Shown here piece after piece: positions 47,401 to 58,440 of a DNA stretch of 64,000 nucleotides. The notes under the pieces were generated by a model, which was not told the DNA's origin, did not search any database, and saw only the letters and a program-made list of their open reading frames with translations. Made by a program: the position numbers and the translations under genes. Every line of letters starts with the position of its first letter. Position 1 is the stretch's first letter. The DNA is from Sinotaia quadrata (taxonomy: Eukaryota > Mollusca > Gastropoda > Architaenioglossa > Viviparidae). The DNA lies in contig CM054178.1 of NCBI GenBank assembly GCA_028829895.1, positions 100,244,058 to 100,308,057 of the forward strand, given 5' to 3'.

Positions 47401-47515
47401 ATCTACTTTGTTTATTTGTTTACAATTGGAGAAACACCTAGCGACATCACTTTGAACGTACATTAACATGATCTTAATAGTTGTAACTCTGATATGAATA
47501 CAGCCCTATAGTCAA

Positions 47516-47787
47516 AACTGTAACTCTTCAATAACACGACACTATACTCAGAACTGTACCTTAACTCTTCATTAATATGACACTATATTCAAAACTGTCT
47601 TAACTTTCATTAACATGAAACTGTATTCAAAACTGTCTTAACTCTTCATTAACACGACACTCTATTCAAAACTGATTAACTCTTCAATAACAAGACAATA
47701 TATTCAAAACCGTACCTTAACTCTTCATTAACACGACACTATATTCAAAACTTTGTCTTAACTCTTCGTTAACATGACACTATTAAT
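47516..47787. repeat. ~39-bp minisatellite (7 copies)
   Basis: Units carry AACTGTCTTAACTCTTCATT, AACACGACACTATATTCAA. Small indels occur between copies. The array lies just inside the orphan hAT end. Confidence 0.88.
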
Positions 47788-49348
47788 GCTCGATAGCAGC
47801 ACAACTTCAGTCAAGATTTTACTTATTTCTACATTTCCCTGACATTACAGATTAAACCTTAGCCACACTTAGTATTATCATAACATAATCTTAATTGAGA
47901 TTTTACCTAAACTAGAATCAATAAAATAGTATTTTTAAAATGTTATTTTAATTCAATAAGAAAATGACTAGTTTAGATCTCTATTTTAACCAGTCTTCAT
48001 AAATGGTCTTAATAAGATTTTACTTTAAGTGTGCTATGAACTGATCTGAACATGAGGGTACTTGAAATATAATATTAAAATATGGGTATTTATCAAGACT
48101 TGACATTATTGTGCAGTAACCAAATATTATTCGAACCTTAACTAAAACATGAATACAATCACGTAAGAGATAATAATTATTCAAACACGAATTCAGCCTG
48201 ATTAGAAAACAGAACCTTAACATTAGCAATAATACAAATTTATCACTTTAACAATAAGATTAATAACAGCCTTATTATAGACAAACCTTAGCATTGGCAT
48301 TTTTATATACAGTATTAATAATTATAAACGTAACAATGACGCTTTCCTTAATACAACCCTTTAAGAGACGTTATTTAAGCATTGGCATTAATGCAACCTT
48401 CTTAAAGACTTAATCTAAATATTAACATTAAAGTAACGTATTAGAGATGTTAGCTTGACATTAATATTAATATTGATAAAGATGTTATCTTAATATGAAT
48501 ATAAATGCACATTAACATAACTGTAGCCATTTTAATGACGTTGTCTGCTGGCTTTATCTTCACTCAACCCATATCTGAGACTACTCTAGTCTATTTTCGG
48601 CAATTACTCCGAGGGTTATACACCATGTGACCGGGCACTTTGCAGCCGATTTCCGGTACTTTGCAGAGTTAAGAGTGACACTGACGGGATCCAAACTGTT
48701 AAAATCTAAATCCTAAATGTTAAGACATGAGTCAACGTCACAAGTATTTATTTATGTCTCCTATCATTTGGTTGTTGTTGTCTTTTTCATCTCTGAAGTC
48801 TCCTATCAAGTCGTAGTCGTACTCAGGGTCGAGCTGCTTCTGATCTCCCATTACATGTTTACCCTCCAATAGGCTAAAAAGGATTATGCCTGACGTCCTG
48901 TATGAAAAAAATCAACTTCGCTTTCCTGAAACAAGACGAACGACAACGAAAATTTATGAAGATCAACGGAAACACTGATTATGGAAACTTGGGTCTGATC
49001 TCGTACCAGTGACATGTTGGTTAAGATTACAGCTGCAGAGAAACTTTATTCATTCGAGAGAATTCTTACTATTTAATTATATTTCATTCTGGATATTTAC
49101 TACATCCGTGTTGCAAAAATTATGAGGGGTAGGGGGAATAAAAGGGGATAAAAAAAATAAAAGAAATTTATTATATTACGGGTTACGTAGTATGATACAC
49201 GTCAAGCAGACAGGCCGTCTGGAAATAATGGTTGGCGCAAGAGTAAACTTCCTCGTCCATAACGATCAAGGCCTAAAATGGATCAAATGACCGCTATGTT
49301 TTGGACACCACAAGCCAAGTAGGGAAAAGTTAGAATGTCTTGCCTAGA
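47788..49348. other. Decayed TTAACATTA-rich sequence, no gene
   Basis: From about 47860 to 48500, words such as AACCTTAACATTAGC and ATTAATATTAA recur irregularly, likely an eroded tandem repeat. 48500-49348 shows nothing recognisable. Confidence 0.4.
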
Positions 49349-50030
49349 GCCCTGCTAACGCCAACTAACGCTAAGACACATGTATGCTAATGCCAGCTAA
49401 AACTAAGACACATATGTATGCTAATGCCAGCTAACACTAAGACACATATGTATGCTAATGCCAGCTAACACTAAGACACATATGTATGCTAATGCCAGCT
49501 AACACTAAGACACATATGTATGCTAATGCCAGCTAACACTAAAACACATATGTATGCTAATGCCAGCTAACACTATGACACATATGTATGCTAATGCCAA
49601 CTAACGCTAAGACACATGTATGCCTATGCCAGCTAACGCTAAGACACATATGTATGCTAATGCCAGCTAACGCTATGACACATATGTATGCTAATGCCAG
49701 CTAACGCTAAGATACATATGTATGCTAATGCCAGCTAACGCTAAGATACATATGTATGCTAATGCCAGCTAACGCTAAGATACATATGTATGCTAATGCC
49801 AGCTAACGCTAAGACACATGTATGCCTATGCCAGCTAACGCTAAGACACATATGTATGCTAATGCCAGCTAACGCTAAGACACATGTATGCCTATGCCAA
49901 CTAACGCTAAGACACATATGTATGCTAATGCCAGCTAACGCTAAGACACATATGTATGCTAATGCCAGCTAACGCTAAGATACATATGTATGCTAATGCC
50001 AGCTAACGCTAAGATACATATGTATGCGTG
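49349..50030. repeat. 34-bp minisatellite (about 20 copies)
   Basis: Unit GCTAATGCCAGCTAACGCTA plus AGACACATATGTAT. Shorter variants with CATGTATGCCTATG recur at about 49604, 49819 and 49886. CACT versus CGCT variants are clustered by block, suggesting local homogenisation. Confidence 0.95.
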
Positions 50031-50423
50031 CTACTCCTATACTTTACTGTCTGCTAGAATCGACTGAAAATCATGTAGGACTCTTGTAACCGAATCGGAG
50101 AAACAGATTTGGAAGTTGTTGTGTTTTTTTTAAGTCGGAGAAAGATTTCACAGTGGAACACAAAACCGTGAGTGCTAAAGTGTTCAGTTTGGACAAGTTT
50201 AAGTGGTACATATATTATATTTTCAAGAGTGTGAATGAGAACTTGACTGAATGCATTCTATTAAAATGTTTGAAATATATTTTGAATCTTGGTTATGTTG
50301 AAAGTAATCTTAATATTCCTTTTGTTAGTGTGTCGTCTAAAAGGACTGGTAACTTCCAATGATAAGTTTTAACTATGGTAAGAAACACATATTTAGCTAG
50401 TTATCAATTTTATATGTAAAGAA
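50031..50423. other. Unassigned sequence
   Basis: A 69-residue frame at 50153-50362 has no recognised features. Confidence 0.4.
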
Positions 50424-50516
50424 CGATCTTCCAGTGGTGTACATAACGAGCTTCCAGTGGTGTACATAAAATCAAGCTTCCAGTGGTGTACACAACGAGC
50501 TTCCAGTGGTGTACAT
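50424..50516. repeat. 23-bp minisatellite, left part
   Basis: Copies of CGAGCTTCCAGTGGTGTACATAA, one with an extra AATCA. The array continues after the hAT insertion at 52604-52658, so the transposon landed inside it. Confidence 0.9.
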
Positions 50517-50529
50517 CAGTGGTCCCCAA

Positions 50530-52190
50530 CCCCCGGTTTGTGCGACTTTCCATGGACGAGATTGAGTCTGAGCATTCATTCTCCCAGTTGGTGCACGATC
50601 ATCTGTCTTTGCTTTTAAAGAATTCGAGCTCTACTTCCCAACCACACCAACACACTTCGCTTCGGACCATCGACGAACGCACTCCATCCATTGGACCGCC
50701 GGGAGGAGAGTCATGTCAAAGCGCCGCACCAGACAAGCCAGCACCAAGCCTCAGCCCTTTTCAGGGCTGGCAAAAAAATGCCACTACTGCCCACTCCACC
50801 AAGTGACATTTTACGCGATTCTGAGTCAGTCACAGAAGATGCGGACGGCCCTTTCTGTTTCACAAACGAGCGCATAGCCCAGCTGAGATAGATACGGCAA
50901 AAGAGGCTTGAAGAGGTGCAAACATTAAGAAGTACAAAGGAGAAGACTGGACAAAATACTGCTGTGAAATCAGCAAACCAACCGAAAATGGGGGCATACG
51001 AAAAGTTACCCCCTTCACCTTCACACTAGAAACTAAAAACGTTGAACTAAAAAATGCGTTCACTAATTTGCTGTTGACCCTCTTCCACACAAAAACGGAA
51101 GATGAACTTACACTAGACAACAAGCCATCTTAACCGCAATTGGTCTCCACAAAATTTTAAATAAGCACCTGACAAGACAACCGGAAAAAAAACTACATCA
51201 ACAGACTGTGAAACACAGACAGACATCATCTGGAAAATAACGCTGACAACAAAAACACGCTCTTCACAAACGGAAAAGGAGGAAACAACGCGAAAACCCA
51301 CAAAGGAAGACGGCACAACTCAAAGTCTTTGAAGGAAAAAGCCACGTTTCCACCCAAACTCTACAAGCCACTACAAGAGAAAGTGGAATAAACACCAACA
51401 TCATCTGGAAAATTCCACATACGGCCAAAGTGAATTCAACTCAAACAGCAAAACAAGAAATCAGACAGGCATTCTCGCAAACTCCAAAACCCACAACAGA
51501 TAATAAGGAAACTCAGACTACAAGCTCTATCAACAAAGAAAAAGAAATTAAAACAACTACCACCGAAAATAAGAAGAAACGCCAAAAAATCTCTAGCACA
51601 CAAATGGTACATATCAAGACGCAAGAAAGAAAAATACAAACAGAAAAAGAAGTGAAGACAACTGACGCACAGACCGAAACAGAAGTCGACAACGCTCAAA
51701 CTACACCACAAGAAACAACAACAACGACTAAACCAACTGCCACCAATCCACAGCCAGAGTCACCACCAGGGACTGCAACAAAGACAACCACAACAGACAC
51801 ACAAGGAAAAACTACAGAACGGAGCCCCAAATCAAAAAGAAGGCGACCGCAACAACACATCAGACGACAACAACAGTATCATCTACTACAGCCACAACAA
51901 CAACGGCAGCGCTGCGACAACAACAACAACGGTGGCAGCACAGGGAGCAACATCACATGCAGTGGGGATATTTGTGGATCTAATTCAACTAATGCTTGAC
52001 CACCTATACTGGCCGCCAACACTCACCTACATACAGCCCAACGGATACCGGGGACATCAACAACAACAGTGCCAATGACAACAACAACACTGGTGAACAT
52101 CCTGGGCGCACATACACACTAAGTACAGAGGATGTGTTATTAGCCTGGGCTCTGTAAACCCCATCACCCGCCAATACAACAACGGCCACC
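50530..52190 (+). other. Cargo of the hAT element: short open frames and A/C-rich sequence
   Basis: 50551-50806 and 50691-51027 read like degraded coding sequence. The second contains SDILRDSESVTEDADGPFCF, a TAG at 50889-50891, then IRQKRLEEVQTLRSTKEK up to a stop at 51025-51027. From about 51130 to 52200 the plus strand is strikingly rich in A and C. It holds a 189-codon frame (51430-51999) of Thr, Gln, Lys and Asn, partly CAA/ACA simple repeat. I recognise no family. It may be captured host sequence or low-complexity expansion. Confidence 0.5.
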
Positions 52191-52192
52191 AC

Positions 52193-52381
52193 AGCACTTA
52201 AATCCCTATTGCTATTTCCGACATCCTATCTGTGTGAAGCGGGGTTTTCTGCAGTGACAGCAACCAAAACAAAACAACGGAATAAACTGGACATAAGCAA
52301 CACACTTCGGGTGCAATGTCTCCTATTACCCCCAGATGGAACCGTCTCGTTGCAAAGAAACAAGCTCAGGGTTCTCATTGA
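52193..52381 (+). pseudogene. C-terminal hAT dimerisation domain remnant (ZBED-like transposase)
   Basis: LLFPTSYLCEAGFSAVTATK and KQRNKLDISNTLRV are the hallmark end of ZBED5-like hAT transposases (FPT.YLCE.GFS...KTK.RN.L). After about 52312 the frame changes; the other frame then gives RLVAKKQAQGSH and TGA at 52379-52381, the usual C-terminus. BED finger and catalytic core are missing. Confidence 0.85.
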
Positions 52382-52603
52382 TTTAGCGTTCTAGTGAGTT
52401 AAAATGTTAAATCACTTTATATTCATTTTTTGGTGTAACTGTATTTTAATTTGAAGGCACGTTTAAATACAATTAAATTAATTATTAAATCAAAACAATC
52501 TAAACTATAAACAATCAATGTCCCCACACACACACATCATCGGGCCGCGGTAAAATTATCAAACGTTGACCGGTCCGCAGCGAGGAAAAGGTGGGGACCA
52601 CTG

Positions 52604-52658
52604 GTGTACATAACGAGCTTCCAGTGGTTTACACAACGAGCTTCCAGTAGTATTCTAA
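52604..52658. repeat. 23-bp minisatellite, right part
   Basis: Continuation of the array at 50424 after the hAT insertion. The last copies have diverged (CTTCCAGTAGTATTC). Confidence 0.85.
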
Positions 52659-53607
52659 AGTGAGGATTCCAGTATGAGGAACTGAAAAGAAGCTTCAGGT
52701 TCAAACCTTGAGAGGAAGAGAAACTTTTACTCACTGCGTGTGTTTCAGTTATCTACACTCCCGACAACCACCCTTGTTGTGCATCATCGAGTGACGTCAC
52801 ACCTCTGCCAACCAAAAATAGTAAATGTATAGCTCACAGTAAATGTATAGCTCACAGGGGACATACTAACAAACAGTAGGAGCCAGCTAGTGACTGAATC
52901 AAAGCCTGGAAAGATCACTTGTAGAGAGGACAAGAACTTTTTAAATCAGCAGGGGTTTCAATTAGAAAACTAAATTAACTTTCACAAACTTCTAGCCTAA
53001 TTATCAATTCGTATTCTTTAATTTTTTATCATTTCATATTGTTATTATTCCTATTCTGGGGGTAAATCGAGTTTTGGCAACTCGAGTATTTTTTAAATAA
53101 ATTAAATGGCTCTTTTTCAAACTGTAGCGTGGTGAATTTGTTATAGGTATATTAATTGTCCACTTTCTAATGTAATAGTAATTATTTGTAATAAATGTAG
53201 GGGGAGGGGCTCGTATAACTAGCCAAAACGAAACCTTGAGAAATAACCATCAGAAATGTTTAGTATCGGGATGTGTCATTAACGATAACGGAACTTTGTT
53301 AAATAGGAGATAATCACGACTATTTTTAATAGGGGAGGTCACCAACACATCCTCCCCTACTCGAAATACAATTATTTTACCAGCCGACCTATATTTGTCA
53401 GAGAAGTCCATTGGTGATGCCAAAGGCTAAATGGAAATTACAAGTGTGAAAGGTGTTTGAGGTCAAGCGCTATTCAATGTAGATTGTAATTCAGTCTGAA
53501 GACATTGTTCTGAACGGATTATGAAATTTTATTTCCAGGCAAATTCATGTTTGATTGCGGACGTTATAAAAAGCAATTAAGTTCCTAATCTCTTAAATGA
53601 GGTGCGT

Positions 53608-53609
<2 letters not shown>
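52659..53609. other. Unassigned sequence
   Basis: A two-copy 18-bp duplication (AGTAAATGTATAGCTCAC) lies at about 52820-52856. No gene. Confidence 0.5.
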
Positions 53610-53656
<47 letters not shown>

Positions 53657-53752
53657 AGAGTGAATGTGTTTATATGTGTTTGTGTGCTGTTTACATGTGA
53701 GTGTGTGTGTTTATATGTGAATTAATGTGTGTGTGTGTGTGTGTGTGTTTGT
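53610..53752. repeat. (GT)n microsatellites
   Basis: About 22 GT units at 53610-53654, then interrupted runs at about 53699-53710 and 53728-53749. Confidence 0.95.
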
Positions 53753-54201
53753 ACTCAAAAGACAAGAATTGATAATGGAAAGAGTAATATTCTTCTCAAA
53801 TTAAATTTACTGAATTATCAGAGTATTTTAAAAGAAAAGTAACTTTCTTAATCCAGCTGGTCCTGAGACTGATGCAGCCTTGTGTTTAGCTTTGTGAACA
53901 ATAATCGATGTTCTGAAAAATAAAGTTCTTCCATCAAACATGAGTGGCTTAACATTGTTATTTTAAATCGATTCTGCAAAGTCCGTCATCGTGGGTTTCA
54001 TTTCTTGTGAATCGGGCAAAATACGTATTGTTTTTACCTGATGCAGTTATACGCATGAGTGCACAATTTATTAATGCTGTAATAAACAGGTTTTACACAA
54101 TATGACTTGGCACAACTTATGAAGGTTCTGAAATTGAATGCAGCTAGTGTCTGACAGAAAGAACTTTAGGTAAAAATCTTCTTTCAGCATTAGCCGCAAA
54201 G

Positions 54202-54205
<4 letters not shown>
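53753..54205. other. Unassigned sequence
   Basis: No gene or repeat recognised. Confidence 0.5.

Positions 54206-54273
<68 letters not shown>
54206..54273. repeat. (CT)n microsatellite
   Basis: About 34 uninterrupted CT units. Confidence 0.97.
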
Positions 54274-54277
<4 letters not shown>

Positions 54278-55119
54278 AATAAAAGATTTGGTTTTTTAAT
54301 TTTATTAGAACATAGTTAACTTTTAAAAAATTAATTTATGAAGGGTTTGTAAAATTTGTTTAACCTATTTACCTTTTTGTTTTAAAAAATAATTGTTAAA
54401 GCGCTGAAGGTGTATAACTGTTCTATTGCAAGCTGCCAAATCCCCCCGCCCTCCCCTTTATTTTATAATTTCTTTTTCCTGGAAAATCAGTATGACATGA
54501 CTATCTAGTGATGTCGTTCCTGGTGTATATTCCAGTCTCAGACTGACGACAGTTTAAAAATTTAAACAAAGAATGCTCTTGCCTTACAGCCAGAATTTGG
54601 GGGGCGTTCGTTCTGACCTAGGTCATCATGAAACTGAAAAAAAAAATTGTTCTATCTGCAAAATCATTCAAACAATCACACACGGACTTACATTTCAATG
54701 ACAAACGTAAATTTGTCACAAGCAAAATCTGTTTTCAATTCTGGGCAACGATAACATCAAAACAAAAGGCATTATACTTAACAAAACAATGAGGCAAATG
54801 CGAGGGGAACGAGCAGTATCAGTGTGAGCTAAAATACTTGTTCAAATGTACTAATTATGTGTGAGAGATATAACCGTAAACACAGGACAAGAAAATAAGT
54901 ATAAAGTTTCGAGTAAACCAATATGCCAGTCGGTTATTGCCATTATTCCAGATATTAGTTTTCTTATTGTTTTAGTATTTTAAGTTCATTATATTAGACT
55001 GCTCGTAGTTATCATTTTTTTTTTAAAAAGGCTACGTGGACACGTGAAGGTATAACGCATATAATTTTCAAAATCAAATATCTCTTTTTTTTAAAATAAT
55101 AATCTTTACTGATATCACG
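54274..55119. other. Unassigned AT-rich sequence
   Basis: No supported feature. Confidence 0.5.
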
Positions 55120-55322
55120 TAGGCCACCCATGGCGATCTCATTCATGAATGAAATTATTTCAAAGGATATTTATAATTACCTATTATAGAAAATGGTGTC
55201 TTGGCTTAAGGCCTCCGCCCACGGCCACCCACGACGATCTCAGTTAGCTAAATTAATGAATTAAATTATTTCAAAGAATATTTATCAACACCTGTTTTAT
55301 AAAATGAAGTGTTGGCATTAAG
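55120..55322. repeat. ~100-bp direct duplication (2 copies)
   Basis: GGCCACCCA followed by CGATCTCA, then AAATTATTTCAAAG, ATATTTAT and TGTCTTGGC/TGTTGGC-TTAAG in both copies; the second has a ~10-bp insertion (TTAGCTAAAT). Confidence 0.75.
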
Positions 55323-55346
55323 ACTCGGTGAATGATTTTACATTTG

Positions 55347-56978
55347 TGTGACACTAACGCCAACTAGTTAGTGGTTGTTTTTATTATTATTAATTATTCA
55401 TGAGAATCTTAATTTATGTTATTAGTAATTGACACTGACAACATTCGTCTCTCTCATTTGGCGGATATACGGGCGCTGTAAACGTTTTCTCTCTTCCACA
55501 ACATTAAAGACTAACACTTACTCTCACAATATTTACGTAGGTGGAAAACGATCAAAGAGAAGATCAATCCGTTTTTTAATCTATATTTAGCGAGCCCCCA
55601 TCAACCCACTTTCTTCTCTATCACCCCATGATTATCAATATGTGTAAAAAGGTCAATAAATTTAATAGTAAATGTATTAAATCAACAATCAAATATACAT
55701 ATAGCAAATACAATGAAAGGATTACTTGACATCAATATTTCCACAAACCATATTAAAATAATTTCAACATTTATACAGTCTTTATCTCCTAACACATGAT
55801 TCAACAGATTAGTGTCAATATAAATCACAGGATAGTTCTTATCAGAGAACAGAAATTGAGTTATAGAGATTATAGCGATAATATTTTATGCACAACCTTG
55901 TCTAGACGATTGCTGTAATAGTCTTTCATGACCTTTGTAACAAATCAAAAGATGATTGACACCACAACTGTACTGTCAGTTCCACATGTTTCTCTTGCAC
56001 TTGGTAAAACACTGATGAACCTTTATTCTCTCTGAGACTAACCTGGCACTCTTTCGCCTATTAGTTCCTTCAAGCAGAACAATGTAGCAATTTCCAGTCA
56101 CTTCCTTGTACCACAAATCCTACAATATAGTCGAGTATACTTGTCTCAATACATCAATAGAATGCAGTGTATCCTTACTATTACACAATGGGGGTAGAAA
56201 CCTCTCGAGTCTACTTTGGTCATAGCAGTTTATATAAATCAGTAAACCTGGAGATTCGGGTAAAAAACCAAAATGGATGCTTCTTCCCTGTGAAATATAA
56301 TCAAGGAATAAATGCTAAGTTTTCCAGTTTATTCATCCCTAACTCCTTTATTTTTTACATACAAGTTTCAACTTACAGTTTCTTGCAACAATATTTATTA
56401 GCCTGATACACACTACAGCATAATAAATACAACATGTCAATTTTATGAACGTGTTCACTAGAAACAATGTCAAGTGTTTAGTATACTATACACAAGCATC
56501 TTAATTCACAATTTGTAGAAATAATAGTCTACTCACATAATACATCTTTACGGTAAACACACAAGTATAACATAGCAATAGCAAAATGCACAAAATATTT
56601 CTAAATCCATTCCTCTCTCAATCAGTCAGTTAACTCACCATTAACCTAATGGCTTCCTTTCATGACCGGACTTCTTGTTGCACCAAATTCAAAGTGATTA
56701 GACAATAAAATTCTTTACAGCAGATAAACTTTTGATCTCAACCCATTGGCTGGTCTCATTCTTGTAAATCTTAACCTTTGGATAATAAAAACAACTCATC
56801 CACTTAAAACCGGTTTAGATTACATCAGCAAGTCTAGCACGTTGTTTTCCTGAGTTGTTTACTTCCAATTCTAAAAATATCAGCACAAACAGTACCCAAG
56901 GATGGGTCACTTCGACATTTAAGGATTTAAATAACAATTAAGTTTAGAAATAGGGATAGGCAAATTTACTCTGCCACA
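55347..56978 (-). mobile_element. Solo LTR of family 2
   Basis: On the minus strand it begins TGTGGCAGAGTAAATTTGCC and ends GTTAGTGTCACA. The 5-bp flanks are identical: ATTTG at 55342-55346 and ATTTG at 56979-56983. One LTR with a perfect duplication and no internal sequence is a solo LTR, left by recombination between the LTRs of a full element. Size is 1632 bp, close to the 1653-bp copy at 38784. Open frames inside (56167-56406) are incidental. Confidence 0.9.
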
Positions 56979-56983
56979 ATTTG

Positions 56984-58130
56984 TATTTGTCAACAAGTCA
57001 ACAGCATAGTAAATATGTTATACAGTATATAGTTGCGTGAGTCTGCCTACGCTCATACTTGCTCATAAACATCCTCAGAATATTAATGATTAATTCCTTC
57101 CTATTGCCGTTTAAATGAATTTCCCATGATATCCCACGCCCACGACAAAACGGTCTGCATATATTCCAAATAAGTTAAAATAGACTGCACCTACTGTAAT
57201 TACTTCAAAGCTACTGAATGACACGATGTACAAATAGTGCGACTTTAATTTAGTATTTTCGTATTTTATTTTTTCAGAATACAGTGAGAAACAAAAGTAA
57301 ATGATAAATTTAATAGTTGGTTGATGAGAACGGGAGAGGGGTGTGTGTGTGGAATAAAGCGTATCACATAATCAGTATGTCCTTGACATGCTGGGGACGT
57401 GGGAGAAAGATCTATATTTGACTGACCCGAAACTTGTCACAAAAACACAGGTAATTAATTCATAAAGAAATCGCAAATCAGATCCCCTAAACTACACGGT
57501 GTTTTCTACTATTAATTAAAACATAAATAAGATTGAAGGAATTTCTACTGATGCTAGCGTGTAGAAACGTTAGAAAGAAAAGTAGCATGTGTGTCGTTCT
57601 GAGTAACCTATTCATGCCTGTAACCCACAGACAACTAAAGCAGTAATACAGGATGTCCGATTCTAACTTTCGAAACATATTAGCCCGGACAAATGAATTT
57701 CTAATTTCTAAACAGAATGAAAATGAACTCCTAATTTTGCAGAATGAAACTTTATCAATATTATCGTGGTTAAAATAAAAATTATTTAAGCAATCAGATT
57801 TTCGCAATCTCTTGTTCTCTATATAGAGCACACAAACTTGCTTTTCAAATTTACAGTACAATGTTTTTCTCATTTCTTCGCTTTCGCGAAGTCTCTCGTA
57901 AACCTCTTCTGCACGCATATTTTTGCTACAACCTTAACGCCATCACACAGATTGTATGGTGAAAACAGACAGAATCTATTCCAAATACCTCAACCACACA
58001 TGTTCATCATAGATGTTATGAGGATCGTATTTGCAACACATTTCACTCACCCACCAACCCCCCGAGTGCAATCATTACATTTAAAGAGTTAATATATGGT
58101 TGTGGAGGGAGGTCTTCGCTAATATACACT
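56984..58130. other. Unassigned sequence
   Basis: A 143-residue antisense frame (57487-57918) is fairly long for AT-rich DNA, with an Arg/Glu-rich start and Phe-rich remainder. I recognise no domain and no splice or promoter support. Confidence 0.4.
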
Positions 58131-58440
58131 TCTGGTACAATTATTTAGATAAAGCAGTCATTTTACGTCTTAAAGGTGGGTATGGTAATCAAATAAAATA
58201 ATATATATTTCTGGTAAAATTACTTAGATAAAGCAATCATTTGACATCTTAAAGATTGGTATGGTCATCAAATAAAATAAAATGCTTCTCTGGTAAATTT
58301 ACTTAGATAAAGCAGTCATTTGACGTCTTAAAGACTAGTAGGGACATCAAATAAAACAGTATGCTTTTCTGGTAAAATTACTTAGACAAAACAGTTATTT
58401 GACATCTTAAAGTGGCATGGTCATTAGTTAAATGACTGCT
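58131..58440. repeat. ~79-bp tandem repeat (4 copies)
   Basis: Units start at 58131, 58209, 58288 and 58367 with TTCTGGTAAAATTACTTAGA, then TCATTTGACGTCTTAAAG and ATCAAATAAAA. Confidence 0.9.

Larger units (their letters stand above)
50517..52603 (+). mobile_element. hAT element with non-transposase cargo
   Basis: Left end CAGTGGTCCCCAACCCCC. Right end on the other strand CAGTGGTCCCCACCTTTT, followed by CGCTGCGGACCGGTCAA, typical of the ZBED/Zaphod-like hAT group. The 8-bp target duplication GTGTACAT is perfect (50509-50516 and 52604-52611). Only the transposase's last ~65 codons remain, at the right end. The other ~1.6 kb is unrelated to hAT. A non-autonomous element that captured sequence, or internal replacement, would explain this. 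Confidence 0.9.

Noticed and set aside
49349..50030. Regularly spaced repeats suggestive of an origin or iterons
   Set aside because: They form a plain 34-bp minisatellite in animal DNA with no associated replication gene.
57487..57918. 143-residue antisense frame
   Set aside because: Phe/Arg-rich translation of AT-rich DNA without recognised domain, promoter or splice sites; kept only as a note in the intergenic entry.
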